Positions 17,198 through 26,391 of a stretch of DNA of 64,000 bases are shown here, piece after piece. The stretch spans positions 1,364,001 to 1,428,000 of the forward strand of contig NZ_CP129212.1 of NCBI RefSeq assembly GCF_030413175.1. Reading direction: 5' to 3'. Each line of letters opens with the position of its first letter. The first letter of the stretch is position 1. The stretch is from Bradyrhizobium roseum. GTDB lineage: Bacteria > Pseudomonadota > Alphaproteobacteria > Rhizobiales > Xanthobacteraceae. Position numbers and translations under genes: made by a program. The notes beneath the pieces were generated by a model that made no database searches, had not been told where the DNA came from, and saw nothing but the letters and a program-made list of their open reading frames with translations.

Positions 17198-19519
17198 ATG
17201 CGCGCTCGTAAGCTGCTCGTCTCCTGCTGCATTATTTCCTTGCTTGGACTCTGTTCGCCATCGGCTCTTGGCCAGGACACCAGCAAGGACCTTCTCATTA
17301 AAACGAAAAAACTCACTCCCGAGCTGGTGGTAGCGGCCGCCAAGCTCGGAAAAGAACGGATGATCCCGGCCAAGGCCAACTCGGACATCTTGAAGCTGAT
17401 CGCGGAGATCTGCGGTACCGCCAATGCGCGCCGCTACTATCTTCCGGTCTTTCTATCGGCCAACGCCGGCAATGAGGATATTCGATCTGGGAAGACGATT
17501 CTTACCAAGGACGCAACGCTGGTCTTTCCGGCCTGCCTCTATGCAGATGAGCAGCTTGCGACGGCCAAGGCATCGAACACGCGCATCGAATGGGGCAAGC
17601 TGACCCCGACCACGGCGCGTACGTTGCAGGATGCGATGCGCAAGACCGAGCCGTCTGCTGCCGCGCTCCCCAAGAGCACCAAATGGATCGCAAGCGCGAG
17701 TACGACCGCGGCGCTCGAGGATGTCTCCAGCACTAATTGGGGCGGGCAACTGATAGGCTATGAACATCTCAACAAGACGATTCCAAAGAAATTGGTCCAG
17801 CAGGGCCCCGCCATCGTCGCGGGATTCGACAGCGGGCGCATTCTCGATCCTGGTGCGAGCGAACAATACAAGAAGCTGCTGAAAGGGTCGCTCGCCACCG
17901 ACGCAACGTCGCTCGACAGCAACCTGATCCTGAATTCGACCGCCTTCGAGCGCATTGCGCGAGCGCAAGATATTCGGGCGTCCAATCAGACGACTGACTT
18001 CAGCAGACTGCCTACCGGCTCCAGCGTTGTTACGTCGGATTTCGCGCCTGGCGGATATCAGCTCACCCTCAAGGAGGGTACCGATGTCAAGGCGGCCGCG
18101 AAGGAAATCTTCGCTGCTTTGCCGCCGACGGGCTCGGCGGTCGGCCAATTGTCGAAGTTCACGCCGTACTTTGCCGAACCGCTCAGTGGCGGCGCCGGCG
18201 ACTGCACGCCCGGCGCGGCCAAGAAATGGCCGATCGATCTCGACGAACTCAAGACCGTCCTAGAAGCGCGCAAACGCATCGGTAAAATGCCGCTTACGGG
18301 CAGGCTGCTGATCCTCGACACCGGATTCCCGCGCGGGAAGGTCGGCACCGCCCCGTTCAGCCAAAATTTCTTCCATCCTAGTCCGCGCGATGACGATCCA
18401 CTGAGGGAGCGCTTCTTGTGGACGGTCGCGCGTCCACCGGAATACTTCAACGAGAACTCAGAAAATGCCAGCCACGGCGTCGGCGTGCTCGCGCTGGCGC
18501 TCGGAGGGACGCAGCTTCTGGACGAAGGCTGGCTCTGGCAATACATCGATACACAAGGCGGCTTCATCGTCGACTTAATGGGCTATCAGCGGATTCCCGG
18601 CAACAAGTTGGGTGTCGATGCCAACGCGGTCACGCGAAGCCTGTCCGGAACCGGCTGGGGTCAAGCCGATATCGTGTCCGTCAACCTCAGCCTCAAATTC
18701 AATATCGAGACGATGGAAGAGGCGCCCGACTTCAGCGGCTATTTCAACGAGCAGCAACAAGTTCTGTTTGTGATCGCCGCCGGCAATGATGGAGCCGACG
18801 TGGTCGGCATCATCCCGGCGCAGTGGGGCGGCACGTCCAAGCGAAATGTACTGACGGTTGGCGCCGTGTCATCCGACAACAGATATTGGGCGAAATCCAA
18901 CAAGAGCCAATCCTTTGTCGATATCGGCGCGCCAGGTTGCGCGGTGCCGACCTTGTCCTGGAACAGCACATCGCAAAAGTTCGAGCCGGTCGTGCTGAGC
19001 GGTACATCGTTCTCCGCCCCGCTGGCGTCCTTTGCTTCCAACCTGCTCCAGGAATTCACGGCCGGTGCAAGGCGCAAGGCGCGAATCCTGTCGAGCGGCC
19101 GCTTCTCCAGCGACCTTCGGAAAACAACACGATCGTCCCGGGTGCTCGATATACCAGCAGCGCTCGCTACTCCTTTTGACGTTGTACGCATGGGTGACGG
19201 AAAGATGCGTCTCGGGCGCATTACCTGGGCTCCCGGGCGCACGCTTTGCAATGTCCCGTTCGTTCAGAACAGTTTTGCGCAAGTTCATCGCACCGACACG
19301 CCTGACGAGGTTAGCGTCGTCCGCAAGATTGGGCCAACCAATCAGGGGGCGATAGATTTTCCGAATTGCACGCTGGCGAGCGGCCAGCTCAGCAGCATAG
19401 GCTTTCAGGAGGCCGTGGCATCTGACGATGGACTAAGACTCGGGCCCGCCGAGACGCTGGATTTCAGAAATCTCGAGAGCATCACCTTCTGCGACAACTG
19501 CGACTTGTGGCAGCCGTAG
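17198..19519 (+). CDS. Exported subtilisin-like protease (S8) with long N-terminal region
   Basis: This 773-residue protein has a signal peptide (about 1-26), then ~340 residues without a recognised domain, then an S8 peptidase core. The triad is D374 (LLILDTGFP), H426 (NASHGVGV) and S604 (SGTSFSAP); the oxyanion asparagine lies in IAAGNDGADV. A ~150-residue C-terminal region follows. The ATG at 17198 is preferred to one at 17138, which would overlap the trypsin gene and bury the signal sequence. The long N-terminal part may be a prodomain or substrate-recognition module. The S8 core matches no specific maturation system I recognise. Confidence 0.85.
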   Translation: MRARKLLVSCCIISLLGLCSPSALGQDTSKDLLIKTKKLTPELVVAAAKLGKERMIPAKANSDILKLIAEICGTANARRYYLPVFLSANAGNEDIRSGKTILTKDATLVFPACLYADEQLATAKASNTRIEWGKLTPTTARTLQDAMRKTEPSAAALPKSTKWIASASTTAALEDVSSTNWGGQLIGYEHLNKTIPKKLVQQGPAIVAGFDSGRILDPGASEQYKKLLKGSLATDATSLDSNLILNSTAFERIARAQDIRASNQTTDFSRLPTGSSVVTSDFAPGGYQLTLKEGTDVKAAAKEIFAALPPTGSAVGQLSKFTPYFAEPLSGGAGDCTPGAAKKWPIDLDELKTVLEARKRIGKMPLTGRLLILDTGFPRGKVGTAPFSQNFFHPSPRDDDPLRERFLWTVARPPEYFNENSENASHGVGVLALALGGTQLLDEGWLWQYIDTQGGFIVDLMGYQRIPGNKLGVDANAVTRSLSGTGWGQADIVSVNLSLKFNIETMEEAPDFSGYFNEQQQVLFVIAAGNDGADVVGIIPAQWGGTSKRNVLTVGAVSSDNRYWAKSNKSQSFVDIGAPGCAVPTLSWNSTSQKFEPVVLSGTSFSAPLASFASNLLQEFTAGARRKARILSSGRFSSDLRKTTRSSRVLDIPAALATPFDVVRMGDGKMRLGRITWAPGRTLCNVPFVQNSFAQVHRTDTPDEVSVVRKIGPTNQGAIDFPNCTLASGQLSSIGFQEAVASDDGLRLGPAETLDFRNLESITFCDNCDLWQP

Positions 19520-19861
19520 GCCGATGTCGGGCTTTGCGCGTAGCGGTCCGAACCGGGACGAGAGACCCGAAGCAGCTCAATGCGGCCTCGTAGCATCGCC
19601 GCCTGCCTGGAAGAGGCACGGCTAACCTCCGGGCGGCTTGCGCTCGTTGCGCGAGGGCGGTGACCGGTATTTGGTGCATCGCTTAGCTGCCTCTACGTTC
19701 TTGTCGTTGCAGGTCGGCATCTAACTTCGGCTACGGAGGGACGAGGAGAAACGATGTTCAATGAGAGATTGAGAGTGATCGCTCGCGGGCACTTGCGATC
19801 TGTCCCAACTTATGATTGATTTGATCTGTTCATTGATGCGTTTGATGCGCGGGCGTTTACG
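19520..19861 (+). other. Gap inside the protease cluster
   Basis: About 340 bases separate the subtilisin-like and metalloprotease genes. Apart from the small frame at 19754-19819, no gene, strong promoter or terminator stem is seen. The break may divide the cluster into two transcripts. Confidence 0.4.
19754..19819 (+). CDS. Possible 21-residue leader peptide
   Basis: An ATG follows a strong GAGGAG site by 5 bases and opens a 21-codon frame beginning MFNERLRVIARGHL and ending TYD before TGA, 42 bases upstream of the metalloprotease gene. The good ribosome-binding site contrasts with the weak one of the following gene, so a translated leader is possible. No homologue is recognised, and chance cannot be excluded for so short a frame. 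Confidence 0.25.
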   Translation: MFNERLRVIARGHLRSVPTYD

Positions 19862-20551
19862 ATGCCTTCGAAGAGTTACTGTTTGGCTTTCGCGTTATTC
19901 GCCCTCGTCACGTCCGGCGCAGCTGTGATTCAGCCGTCCAGCGCGAGAGCTCAAGCCGCTCTTCCAGCGGGTGTCTCCAAGGAAGAGGCCTTCGGTACCG
20001 TTCTGAAAGCGTCAAAGTGGGAGCGTTTGAACATCCAGGTCTGCTGGGAAAATCCAGTCACAGACGACGCGCCTTACCGTTTGATCGTGCGATCGGCTGT
20101 GGAGGAAACGTGGCAGCGTTATTCGAGGATTAAATTCGAAGGATGGGGGAAGTGTGCACAAGACACGCCCGGAATCCATATTCGCATTTCGGATGAGGGC
20201 GCCCACACCAAGGCACTCGGCAAGTTTCTCGACCAGCGCCCCGACGGGATGGTCCTCAACTTTACCTTCAAGACATGGAGCAAAAGCTGTCAGGCGACCC
20301 GCGAGTTCTGTGTATACGCCGTCGCGGCTCATGAGTTCGGGCATGCCTTGGGTTTTGCCCATGAGCAAAATCGTGCAGACGCTCCCGCCGAATGCCACAA
20401 GGACGCCCAAGGAACGCCTGGCGACTACAACGTTACGAAGTACGATCCACAATCCATCATGAATTATTGTAACCCGATATGGAACGGCGACGGCAAACTC
20501 AGCGACCTCGACATCGAGGCGCTCCAAGCCTTTTATGGAAAACCTGGCTAG
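19862..20551 (+). CDS. Exported matrixin/astacin-type zinc metalloprotease
   Basis: This 229-residue metzincin has a signal peptide (about 1-31, ending ARAQA). The extended zinc motif HEFGHALGFAHEQNR has H157, E158, H161 and H167, with the Met-turn SIMNYC downstream. The domain fills nearly the whole mature protein, with no added binding modules. Six cysteines suggest disulfides. Its end overlaps the start of the second trypsin gene by 73 bases in another frame, so the two are tightly linked. Confidence 0.9.
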   Translation: MPSKSYCLAFALFALVTSGAAVIQPSSARAQAALPAGVSKEEAFGTVLKASKWERLNIQVCWENPVTDDAPYRLIVRSAVEETWQRYSRIKFEGWGKCAQDTPGIHIRISDEGAHTKALGKFLDQRPDGMVLNFTFKTWSKSCQATREFCVYAVAAHEFGHALGFAHEQNRADAPAECHKDAQGTPGDYNVTKYDPQSIMNYCNPIWNGDGKLSDLDIEALQAFYGKPG

Positions 20552-21660
20552 GAGTCTCGATTGCGCAATGCCTTACCGTCAGCGCCTTGGCTGACGCGGC
20601 TGCGGTCAAGGTCGCCGGAAAATACAATGCCCGCGTCGCCCACGTGGAGACGATCGGGACGCTCTTCAACGACAAACAAGACGTCGGTGCGGGCTCCGGC
20701 CTTTTAATTGGTGAGACGCTCATCGTTACCAATAATCATGTTGTTCCGGATGCGAACAACTACAAGCGGCTGGACATCTTCATCCGCCTCAAATCCCGCC
20801 TAAACAATCCGCAATCCGCTACTATTCTGGCACGTGATCCGCAGCGGGACTTGGCGTTGCTGCAGTTGAGTACGCCTGTCTCGGATGCCGGCGGTAAGCA
20901 TTGTCCAATGCCTATCTTGTTGAACCCATCCCAAGCCCCGATGGGTACAACAGTGCTGGTACTCGGCTTTCCGCTAAACCAGGACCTCAGCTTATCGGGC
21001 GGTTTGATCAGCAACCAAGGCTCACCTCCCAAAGAAGTCAGATGGCAGACTGACACTGTCATGAACCCGGGCAATAGCGGGGGGCCGGCATTCGAAGACC
21101 ATGGATTCCTATTGGGTATCGCATCCGGCGGCATCGTCCAGTGGACGATCGGCGGCGAGACGCGCAACGTGAACGGCGTAAACTACTTCATCCCGGTATC
21201 AGAGCTCGTCGCGAGCCCCCTCTACCAGCACATAGACGAAATCCCCCAGGAAAAGCGTTGCTGGCGCGCATCTCAGGAGGATCTGGTCGTCGATGCGAGC
21301 ACCTCAATCGCGATCGGTGATTCAGGATCATCGAAAGCACCTCCGGGTCCTACCGCACTTCAACGGAGCTATACAGTTTCAGAGACCAAGGACGATCATC
21401 CAGTAGCGTTGGCATCGCATTCCCGGAACTATCAGTCTCGTTTCCAGGCAGAGCCCGGCTACAAGGTCGTCGCGTGTACGCCGAAGGCGGAGAGCGCAAA
21501 TCATGCCAACGATATTGTCTGTAACATTGATAGCGGCGGAGGATCTGCTGTCTTTTCGTACCGCTTGGAAAGCGGTCCCGCTATCGATCGCTGGCGCGGG
21601 TGGTGGGCCGGATACGTGACGCTGCGACAAGAGCGCATCGGAGGGGATAACGCACAATAG
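20479..21660 (+). CDS. Exported trypsin-like serine protease with C-terminal extension
   Basis: This 393-residue protein has an arginine-rich N-terminus and a hydrophobic signal segment (about 22-40, ending ALADA). The trypsin_2/DegP-like protease domain has triad H87 (VTNNHVV), D124 (QRDLALLQ) and S200 (NPGNSGGPA). About 110 C-terminal residues follow, with Cys pairs and no PDZ motif recognised. The only ATG that covers the signal peptide is at 20479, inside the metalloprotease gene; a shorter non-ATG start near the overlap end cannot be excluded. It resembles HtrA-family proteases in the core but lacks their PDZ tail. Confidence 0.85.
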   Translation: MERRRQTQRPRHRGAPSLLWKTWLGVSIAQCLTVSALADAAAVKVAGKYNARVAHVETIGTLFNDKQDVGAGSGLLIGETLIVTNNHVVPDANNYKRLDIFIRLKSRLNNPQSATILARDPQRDLALLQLSTPVSDAGGKHCPMPILLNPSQAPMGTTVLVLGFPLNQDLSLSGGLISNQGSPPKEVRWQTDTVMNPGNSGGPAFEDHGFLLGIASGGIVQWTIGGETRNVNGVNYFIPVSELVASPLYQHIDEIPQEKRCWRASQEDLVVDASTSIAIGDSGSSKAPPGPTALQRSYTVSETKDDHPVALASHSRNYQSRFQAEPGYKVVACTPKAESANHANDIVCNIDSGGGSAVFSYRLESGPAIDRWRGWWAGYVTLRQERIGGDNAQ

Positions 21661-21747
21661 GAATTAGACGACAGCCGTACACGATCGATAGCGAGGGAAG
21701 CAATCTTCAAACGAGCGGCGATTGCGAACGAACGGTAAGGGGCGAAA

Positions 21748-22575
21748 GTGGCACGATTGCAGCGAATAGCGCTTACGCTTGCATGCGGGCTCGGCGGATG
21801 CGCCGTCATGCCCGACATTGCACCGGACTGGGCACTTCCGATGCGGGAGATCATGCTCCATTCCGCCTGTGAACTTCAGGATGCGCTCGGTACGCTTGAT
21901 CGGGAGGTACCGCACGAATTGTTCAATGCGCGAAACTGGAAAATCGCGGTCACGCTGAATCCGAAATCGGAAGCGGACATCGTTCCCGGTGCCGGTTTAA
22001 CTCGGAAGGTTCCCCCTCCCGCGACGACTCGCTTCTCGAACTGGATTGTGGGAGGCGGTAACGGTGTCACTCTTGATATGAGGGGAAACCGTACTGGAAG
22101 CGTCGATTTCAATTTCGACTCTGAAAAACTAATCCTTGATAGCGCTCTGCCCTGCGAGCGCGAAACGATTTCGTACCATTCGCTCACAAAGAATCTGGCC
22201 ATTAAAGAATGGCTTTATCGTTCCGTGCAAGCCAACGCGGTAGCGGGTTCGGTCATCGACAATCCAAAATTCACGGCGCAAGTAGTCGTTAAGTTCAATG
22301 GGACCGCGAGCTACACCTATACATTCCCGCCTGGCACCGACTTTTTGACGCTTGGAGGGTACCTTCAGCTCGACCAGACGCTGAGCATTGTATTCACAAA
22401 GAAGCCGGCCGTCGTGGCAAAATATGATCTCGTGACGTTGCCGGCTGGCGGCGACGGGTTCAAGCGAAACCAGGCACGTCAGGTAACATCAAGCATTTCG
22501 ATTCTAGAAGACCAACAGGTCTCGCTGCAGCAGATTCGGCAGCAATTGCAGAATCTGCGGGCAGTCGGCCAATAA
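21748..22575 (+). CDS. Predicted outer-membrane lipoprotein
   Basis: This 275-residue protein begins with a short signal peptide and an LGGC lipobox (cysteine near residue 18), so lipid anchoring is expected. The mature part is beta-rich, with repeated aromatic and glycine patterns (e.g. YTYTFPPGTDFLTLGG). The C-terminal ~40 residues form a Gln-rich helix. The start is GTG 21748 after AAGGGGCG. No family was recognised. Its place in the protease cluster suggests a surface partner, substrate or inhibitor of the proteases. Confidence 0.65.
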   Translation: MARLQRIALTLACGLGGCAVMPDIAPDWALPMREIMLHSACELQDALGTLDREVPHELFNARNWKIAVTLNPKSEADIVPGAGLTRKVPPPATTRFSNWIVGGGNGVTLDMRGNRTGSVDFNFDSEKLILDSALPCERETISYHSLTKNLAIKEWLYRSVQANAVAGSVIDNPKFTAQVVVKFNGTASYTYTFPPGTDFLTLGGYLQLDQTLSIVFTKKPAVVAKYDLVTLPAGGDGFKRNQARQVTSSISILEDQQVSLQQIRQQLQNLRAVGQ

Positions 22576-22585
22576 GGGGGGCACC

Positions 22586-22969
22586 ATGGCTGAGTCACTG
22601 CCGACGACCCTTCTGATCTTGTATTTCGTTGGGCAACCGCCGGTCGATCCGAAGGGCATTTCCAAAGCGGACTTGGAAACAAAAATCAACTGGACCCTTC
22701 AAAGCACTAGCCAGATAGAAACACGTAGCCCTGAAGCTTGCCGCGTTATCGGCAACCAGCTCATCACAAGGATAGACAAGGTCAATACCATGACTGTACG
22801 CGCATACTGCCTGTGCGCAGATGTCTCAGGGACGGTTTGCAAAGGAACGGAGGAGATGTCCCAGGGGCGAGATGCCAATGAAAAGAGCGTTCGAAAAGTA
22901 GAGAGCGCGATCGTAGAGGCACTTGGCCGGACCTCAGGAACGCAACGGCGAGCCCCGCCTAAAAACTGA
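22586..22969 (+). CDS. Small hypothetical protein of the protease cluster
   Basis: This 127-residue protein starts 10 bases after the lipoprotein gene, with AAGGGGGGCACC before ATG 22586. There is a hydrophobic N-terminal stretch (TTLLILYFVG) but no clear cleavage site. Three cysteines lie in the middle (AYCLCADVSGTVC), and the tail is basic. It runs directly into the truncated excisionase copy. No family was recognised. Confidence 0.55.
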   Translation: MAESLPTTLLILYFVGQPPVDPKGISKADLETKINWTLQSTSQIETRSPEACRVIGNQLITRIDKVNTMTVRAYCLCADVSGTVCKGTEEMSQGRDANEKSVRKVESAIVEALGRTSGTQRRAPPKN

Positions 22970-22987
22970 TGCTCGATCGAAGGCGCT

Positions 22988-23270
22988 GCGGACTGCCAAT
23001 TTGGCGAACGATAGACGAAGATCGCCGAATAATGTTCGTTCGACTGCAAATGGTCGAGAGGTAAAGACGATTCCTTTTGCCGAGCGTCTGAGCTGTACGA
23101 TCGACGAAGCGTGCGAAGTAACCGGCTTGGGGCGCACTAACTTTACGAGCTGATAGCAACCGGCCAACTCATCGCTACAACGGTCGGACGTCGACGCTTG
23201 GTCATGGTACGATCACTCTTCGCGCTACTCGATAAGACGAAACCGGAGTGATAGCCAAGGACAGTGGTGA
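22988..23270 (+). pseudogene. Frameshifted excisionase (module copy 2)
   Basis: The sequence matches the intact excisionase at 14008-14289 closely but has lost its start region. It also has a one-base deletion after GGGCGCACTAA (about 23139-23142), which sends the frame to a TGA at 23153. The HTH core is therefore broken. Confidence 0.85.
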
Positions 23271-24460
23271 GCGGAGCAAAAGCATCTTCGCAACTGCTCG
23301 AGAAAAGCAGCGCGTGAGCGGCATCATCGCTGTGGTGCCCCACGTCCCCGGGGCACAAGCGCCGCAACGCTCATGCGCGTTTCTCCATAGGCACCACGTT
23401 TCCGCCGCTCCTACGTACCAGAGGCACGACTATCGCCCTCGCGAGCTCTTCCAGGGCCGTCGCAATGTATTTGGCATAATGCCGCTCGATCATATTGACG
23501 GAGGTGTTATGCAATTTGGCGACGTGCTGGATAGGCAAACCCTTCCGGAGACCGCGCACGATGCTCGAGTGCCGCAAAGCGTAGGGAATTACGTGAGGCA
23601 TTGCGGCACGTTCGCGAATAGCGTGCCAGGGGCGCGTAAGTTCAGCTGTTTTCCATGGGCCGCGTTTGGACCTTTTCCACTTTATGCCGTTAGACTCCTG
23701 CTCGTGGATCCAGCGCTCGAATAGCGTCGCATCACTCGGCCGCCCGACGATCGCTGGCAAAAGCGTCTCGATGACATCGTCACCGACCGGCACGGGGACT
23801 GAGCCGCCATTACCGCCGCGGCCCTTGTACGACCCCGGCACCATGAGACGCCGCTCAGAGACCTGTAGGTCGCCCACGCGCATACGCCTGACCTGGGCAT
23901 ACCGCGCGCCGGTCGCGGCCAGACAAACGACGATATGATACAGATCGCCGTCGTATCCCTGCTCCCTGTCAACTTCCAACGCTTTTTGAAGTAGTTCAGA
24001 GATCTGCTGATCCGTGAGGATCTGGTTGTCTCGAGCAACCGACGTCTCATCATCGTCGTCAATCCGCTCGGCCTTGAAGGCGGTTTTCACGTCAGTGAGG
24101 AACGTGGGATTGAGCTTCTTTCGCTTCGCGGAAAGCCGTGGCCACGAGGCGTTGAGGGCGGCCTTCAGGTCGCCGATGAGCCGCTGTTTTGTCGTGACCT
24201 TGAGTTCCTTCGGTAAGCGCTCGCGCCACGTTAGCAAATCGTCTTCCTTCAACGCATGCAGATACACCGCCGCGAGAGGTGCAGCCTCGATAGCTCGCCG
24301 AGTGCCGCGCTTGTCTTGGCCGAGAACGTGGCGCCGCAGCTTGTTGGCAGCATCGGACCGCACGTCGCGACCTGTTCGTCGCTTTTCCCGATCATCGCGT
24401 TCCTTGATGTAGGCCTCAACGGCCGAGCGCACGGTAGGAGCAGGTCCCGCTGCCTGCGCC
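22988..24460 (+). repeat. Excisionase-integrase module, direct repeat copy 2
   Basis: Second copy of the block at 14008-15005, in the same orientation. It keeps ~450 bases of integrase C-terminal sequence that copy 1 has lost, while its excisionase is frameshifted. Confidence 0.85.
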
Positions 24461-24765
24461 GCAGCTTCTGCCCTGGCTCTGGCAACGACTTCTCCGGCCG
24501 TCTTGCTGGCCTGCTGGAAGGTCAGCATGCCAGCGGCCGGTTTGTCGTTGACATCGTTCGCCGTGCCAACAGGGGACTGTTTGTAGCTGGCACCATCATA
24601 GTGATTGCGCCAACGGACTAACCAAATGCCGCCTCGTTTCCCCTTGCGATAGCCGAGGTGCGCTTCCGCATCGATGCGGCGCCAATGCACCCCGGCTTCC
24701 AATTTGGAGCGCGCCTTTGCTGTCGTGACTTGCGACTCTATGAGGGCCTTTGACATCTCATCCAC
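23371..24765 (-). CDS. Tyrosine-type integrase of a tRNA-targeting island
   Basis: This 464-residue protein has the P4-integrase-like layout: an N-terminal arm-binding domain (to ~85, with WRRIDAEAHLGYRKGKRGG), a core-binding domain (~110-235), then the catalytic domain. The first arginine lies in AATGARYAQVRRMR, a lysine region in PGSYKGRGG, and YALRHSSIVR corresponds to the usual HxLRH box with Tyr in place of the first His. The nucleophile is in IERHYAKY. The frame is intact. It is transcribed away from the tRNA-Glu fragment at 24.92 kb, the standard arrangement for an integrase beside its attachment site. Confidence 0.92.
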   Translation of the reverse strand: MDEMSKALIESQVTTAKARSKLEAGVHWRRIDAEAHLGYRKGKRGGIWLVRWRNHYDGASYKQSPVGTANDVNDKPAAGMLTFQQASKTAGEVVARARAEAAAQAAGPAPTVRSAVEAYIKERDDREKRRTGRDVRSDAANKLRRHVLGQDKRGTRRAIEAAPLAAVYLHALKEDDLLTWRERLPKELKVTTKQRLIGDLKAALNASWPRLSAKRKKLNPTFLTDVKTAFKAERIDDDDETSVARDNQILTDQQISELLQKALEVDREQGYDGDLYHIVVCLAATGARYAQVRRMRVGDLQVSERRLMVPGSYKGRGGNGGSVPVPVGDDVIETLLPAIVGRPSDATLFERWIHEQESNGIKWKRSKRGPWKTAELTRPWHAIRERAAMPHVIPYALRHSSIVRGLRKGLPIQHVAKLHNTSVNMIERHYAKYIATALEELARAIVVPLVRRSGGNVVPMEKRA

Positions 24766-25195
24766 CTGTCGACCGCATTGCGACGGGCAAGTTTTCGTCG
24801 AATAACCGTCGAATAAGCATCGTTGTACCGAGGCGGACGATAGCGGAGCAAAACCTCCAAGTCATTGATTTTATTGAATGTTGGCGAACGGGAGCGGACG
24901 GGTGAAAGCGTTTTCTCGGGCACTCTCAAGGCTGAAACAGGGGTTCGATTCCCCTAGGGAGCGCCATCTGGGCTTCTCGCTCCAGCAACATCAGTCACTT
25001 AGAGCCCGTTTGTGCAATTGTTGAATCGTTGTTTATGTAAGCTCCGTTCCGGCTTTGGTCGGTGAGCCGGCTAGGGGCCTTTGCGGCGGCTTCGCGCATC
25101 TTGGCCGCGCCGCTGTCCGCCAGCTTCCTTTTGTCCGCCGCCTTGGTGTAACGCTCCACTTCGCTCAGTGCTCATCCGGGGAAATGCGATATTCG
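24766..25195. other. Island edge beside the tRNA fragment
   Basis: Apart from the tRNA-Glu fragment, this ~430-base region shows no supported gene. The part before the fragment should hold the integrase promoter and arm-binding sites; no clear repeats of such sites were picked out by eye. Confidence 0.4.
24923..24966 (+). other. tRNA-Glu(CTC) 3' half, attachment-site copy
   Basis: From a CTCTCAA anticodon loop (CTC at 24925-24927) to the terminal GCGCCA, the sequence reads like the 3' half of tRNA-Glu: AAACAGGGGTTCGATT (T-arm, perfect 5-bp stem 24939-24955), then CCCCTAGGGAGCGCCA including encoded CCA. The 5' half is absent and the anticodon stem no longer pairs, so it is not an expressed tRNA. 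Its place 158 bases from the integrase start marks it as one end (attL or attR) of the island. Confidence 0.75.
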
Positions 25196-26274
25196 CTATC
25201 GAGCCCACGTCGTGTCGAACTCCTTGAATATACGTTTGCAATCCCAAGTATCGACTTTCATCTCTAGTCCGCGCGGCGACGCAATCGCGCTTGCGATTTG
25301 CTCCATTATTTGCCCAACGGCTGACGATGAACGCTCTGTTGCAGTGGCGTAGACGACCACATTGCGATCGTGGGAAGCGGTCGCGGTTGCGCGAAGTAAT
25401 TTCATGTTCTGCTCGTGAAAATGACAGCCCAAGAATATAATCCGCTCCGCATCAGCGACTTTCAATGACAGCTTTTCCAAGAATTGTCGGTCAGAGATTT
25501 CCTCGTTGTATGTCGAAATGCGTTGCCAGAGAGCAACGAGATCGTGAGGACTCGGGCTTTTGCCAAACGCATGGCCTCGACCATCAGCCTGCCAAGGCAA
25601 GTTCGCTACCTTTCCGTACACATGATCGATGTCCAGTTTGCCATTGACGATCAAAGCGGCTTCATCTGGGGGCAGATGAAAAGCATGCTGCAATCCTTGA
25701 TAAAGGAAGTGCTCAAAGGTGCGGTCATAGTTGAACGTGATAACGCTCAGCTGATCAAATATATTGATAAGGTTTTTGCTTTTTACGACGTTCGTTTCGA
25801 GGATTGACCAAAGTGACTGAAACACGACTGCCGAACGGCATCCTTGTCGCGAAATCCCTGTTTATTTGAAGCGGCTTCTGAATCGATGTAGAGAGCGCAA
25901 TCCCGTTCGCTTTCAAGAATGATTTGCGCGATGGCCAATTTCCCGCACTGTTGAACTAACGGCTGATCTTGATGGCGATGCAGGTATCCGTCGATTGAAT
26001 TCGTCCAGCCGGGCAAGCCTCGGGAAATCTGATGACCTGCGAGAAAGTAAGCATTCACGTCGGTTCCGGATGCTTGCGCCAATAACTGCATCGCAGTGCG
26101 CGTCGTGCTGTTACCGGTGGCGCTGTTCTTCTCTTCCTCTGTCCAACCCCAATTGTTCTCTGGGCTGAGGTTTAGATACTTTGCGATCGTTGTAGCTAGT
26201 GCGCCGCCCATGGGCATCTTTATGTCAGCGCCAGCAACTGCGCCAATTATCAAAAGTGTTTTTCTTCCAAGCAT
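25196..26274 (-). pseudogene. Frameshifted SIR2-like gene
   Basis: Two adjoining minus-strand frames form one ~360-residue SIR2-like protein. The first (26274 to ~25825) begins MLGRKTLLIIGAVAGADIKMPMGG, resembling the glycine-rich NAD-binding start of SIR2-like domains. The second (~25825 to 25196) contains VITFNYDRTFEHFL, a recurrent motif of the same family, and IIFLGCHFHEQN near its end. A single-base frame change near 25820 separates them; a second stop follows at 25783. SIR2-like proteins often act as NAD-depleting phage-defence effectors. This copy appears inactive unless the shift is programmed or a sequencing error. Confidence 0.65.
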
Positions 26275-26391
26275 TCGAATTCTCCAAAATATCGTTATGC
26301 TCGAACCGCATCCGTTCTCCAGTCACACGCTCGCGCATTCGTATTCGACGAACCATCGGCAAGCCTTAGATTGCGTAAAGATCGCGCGACT

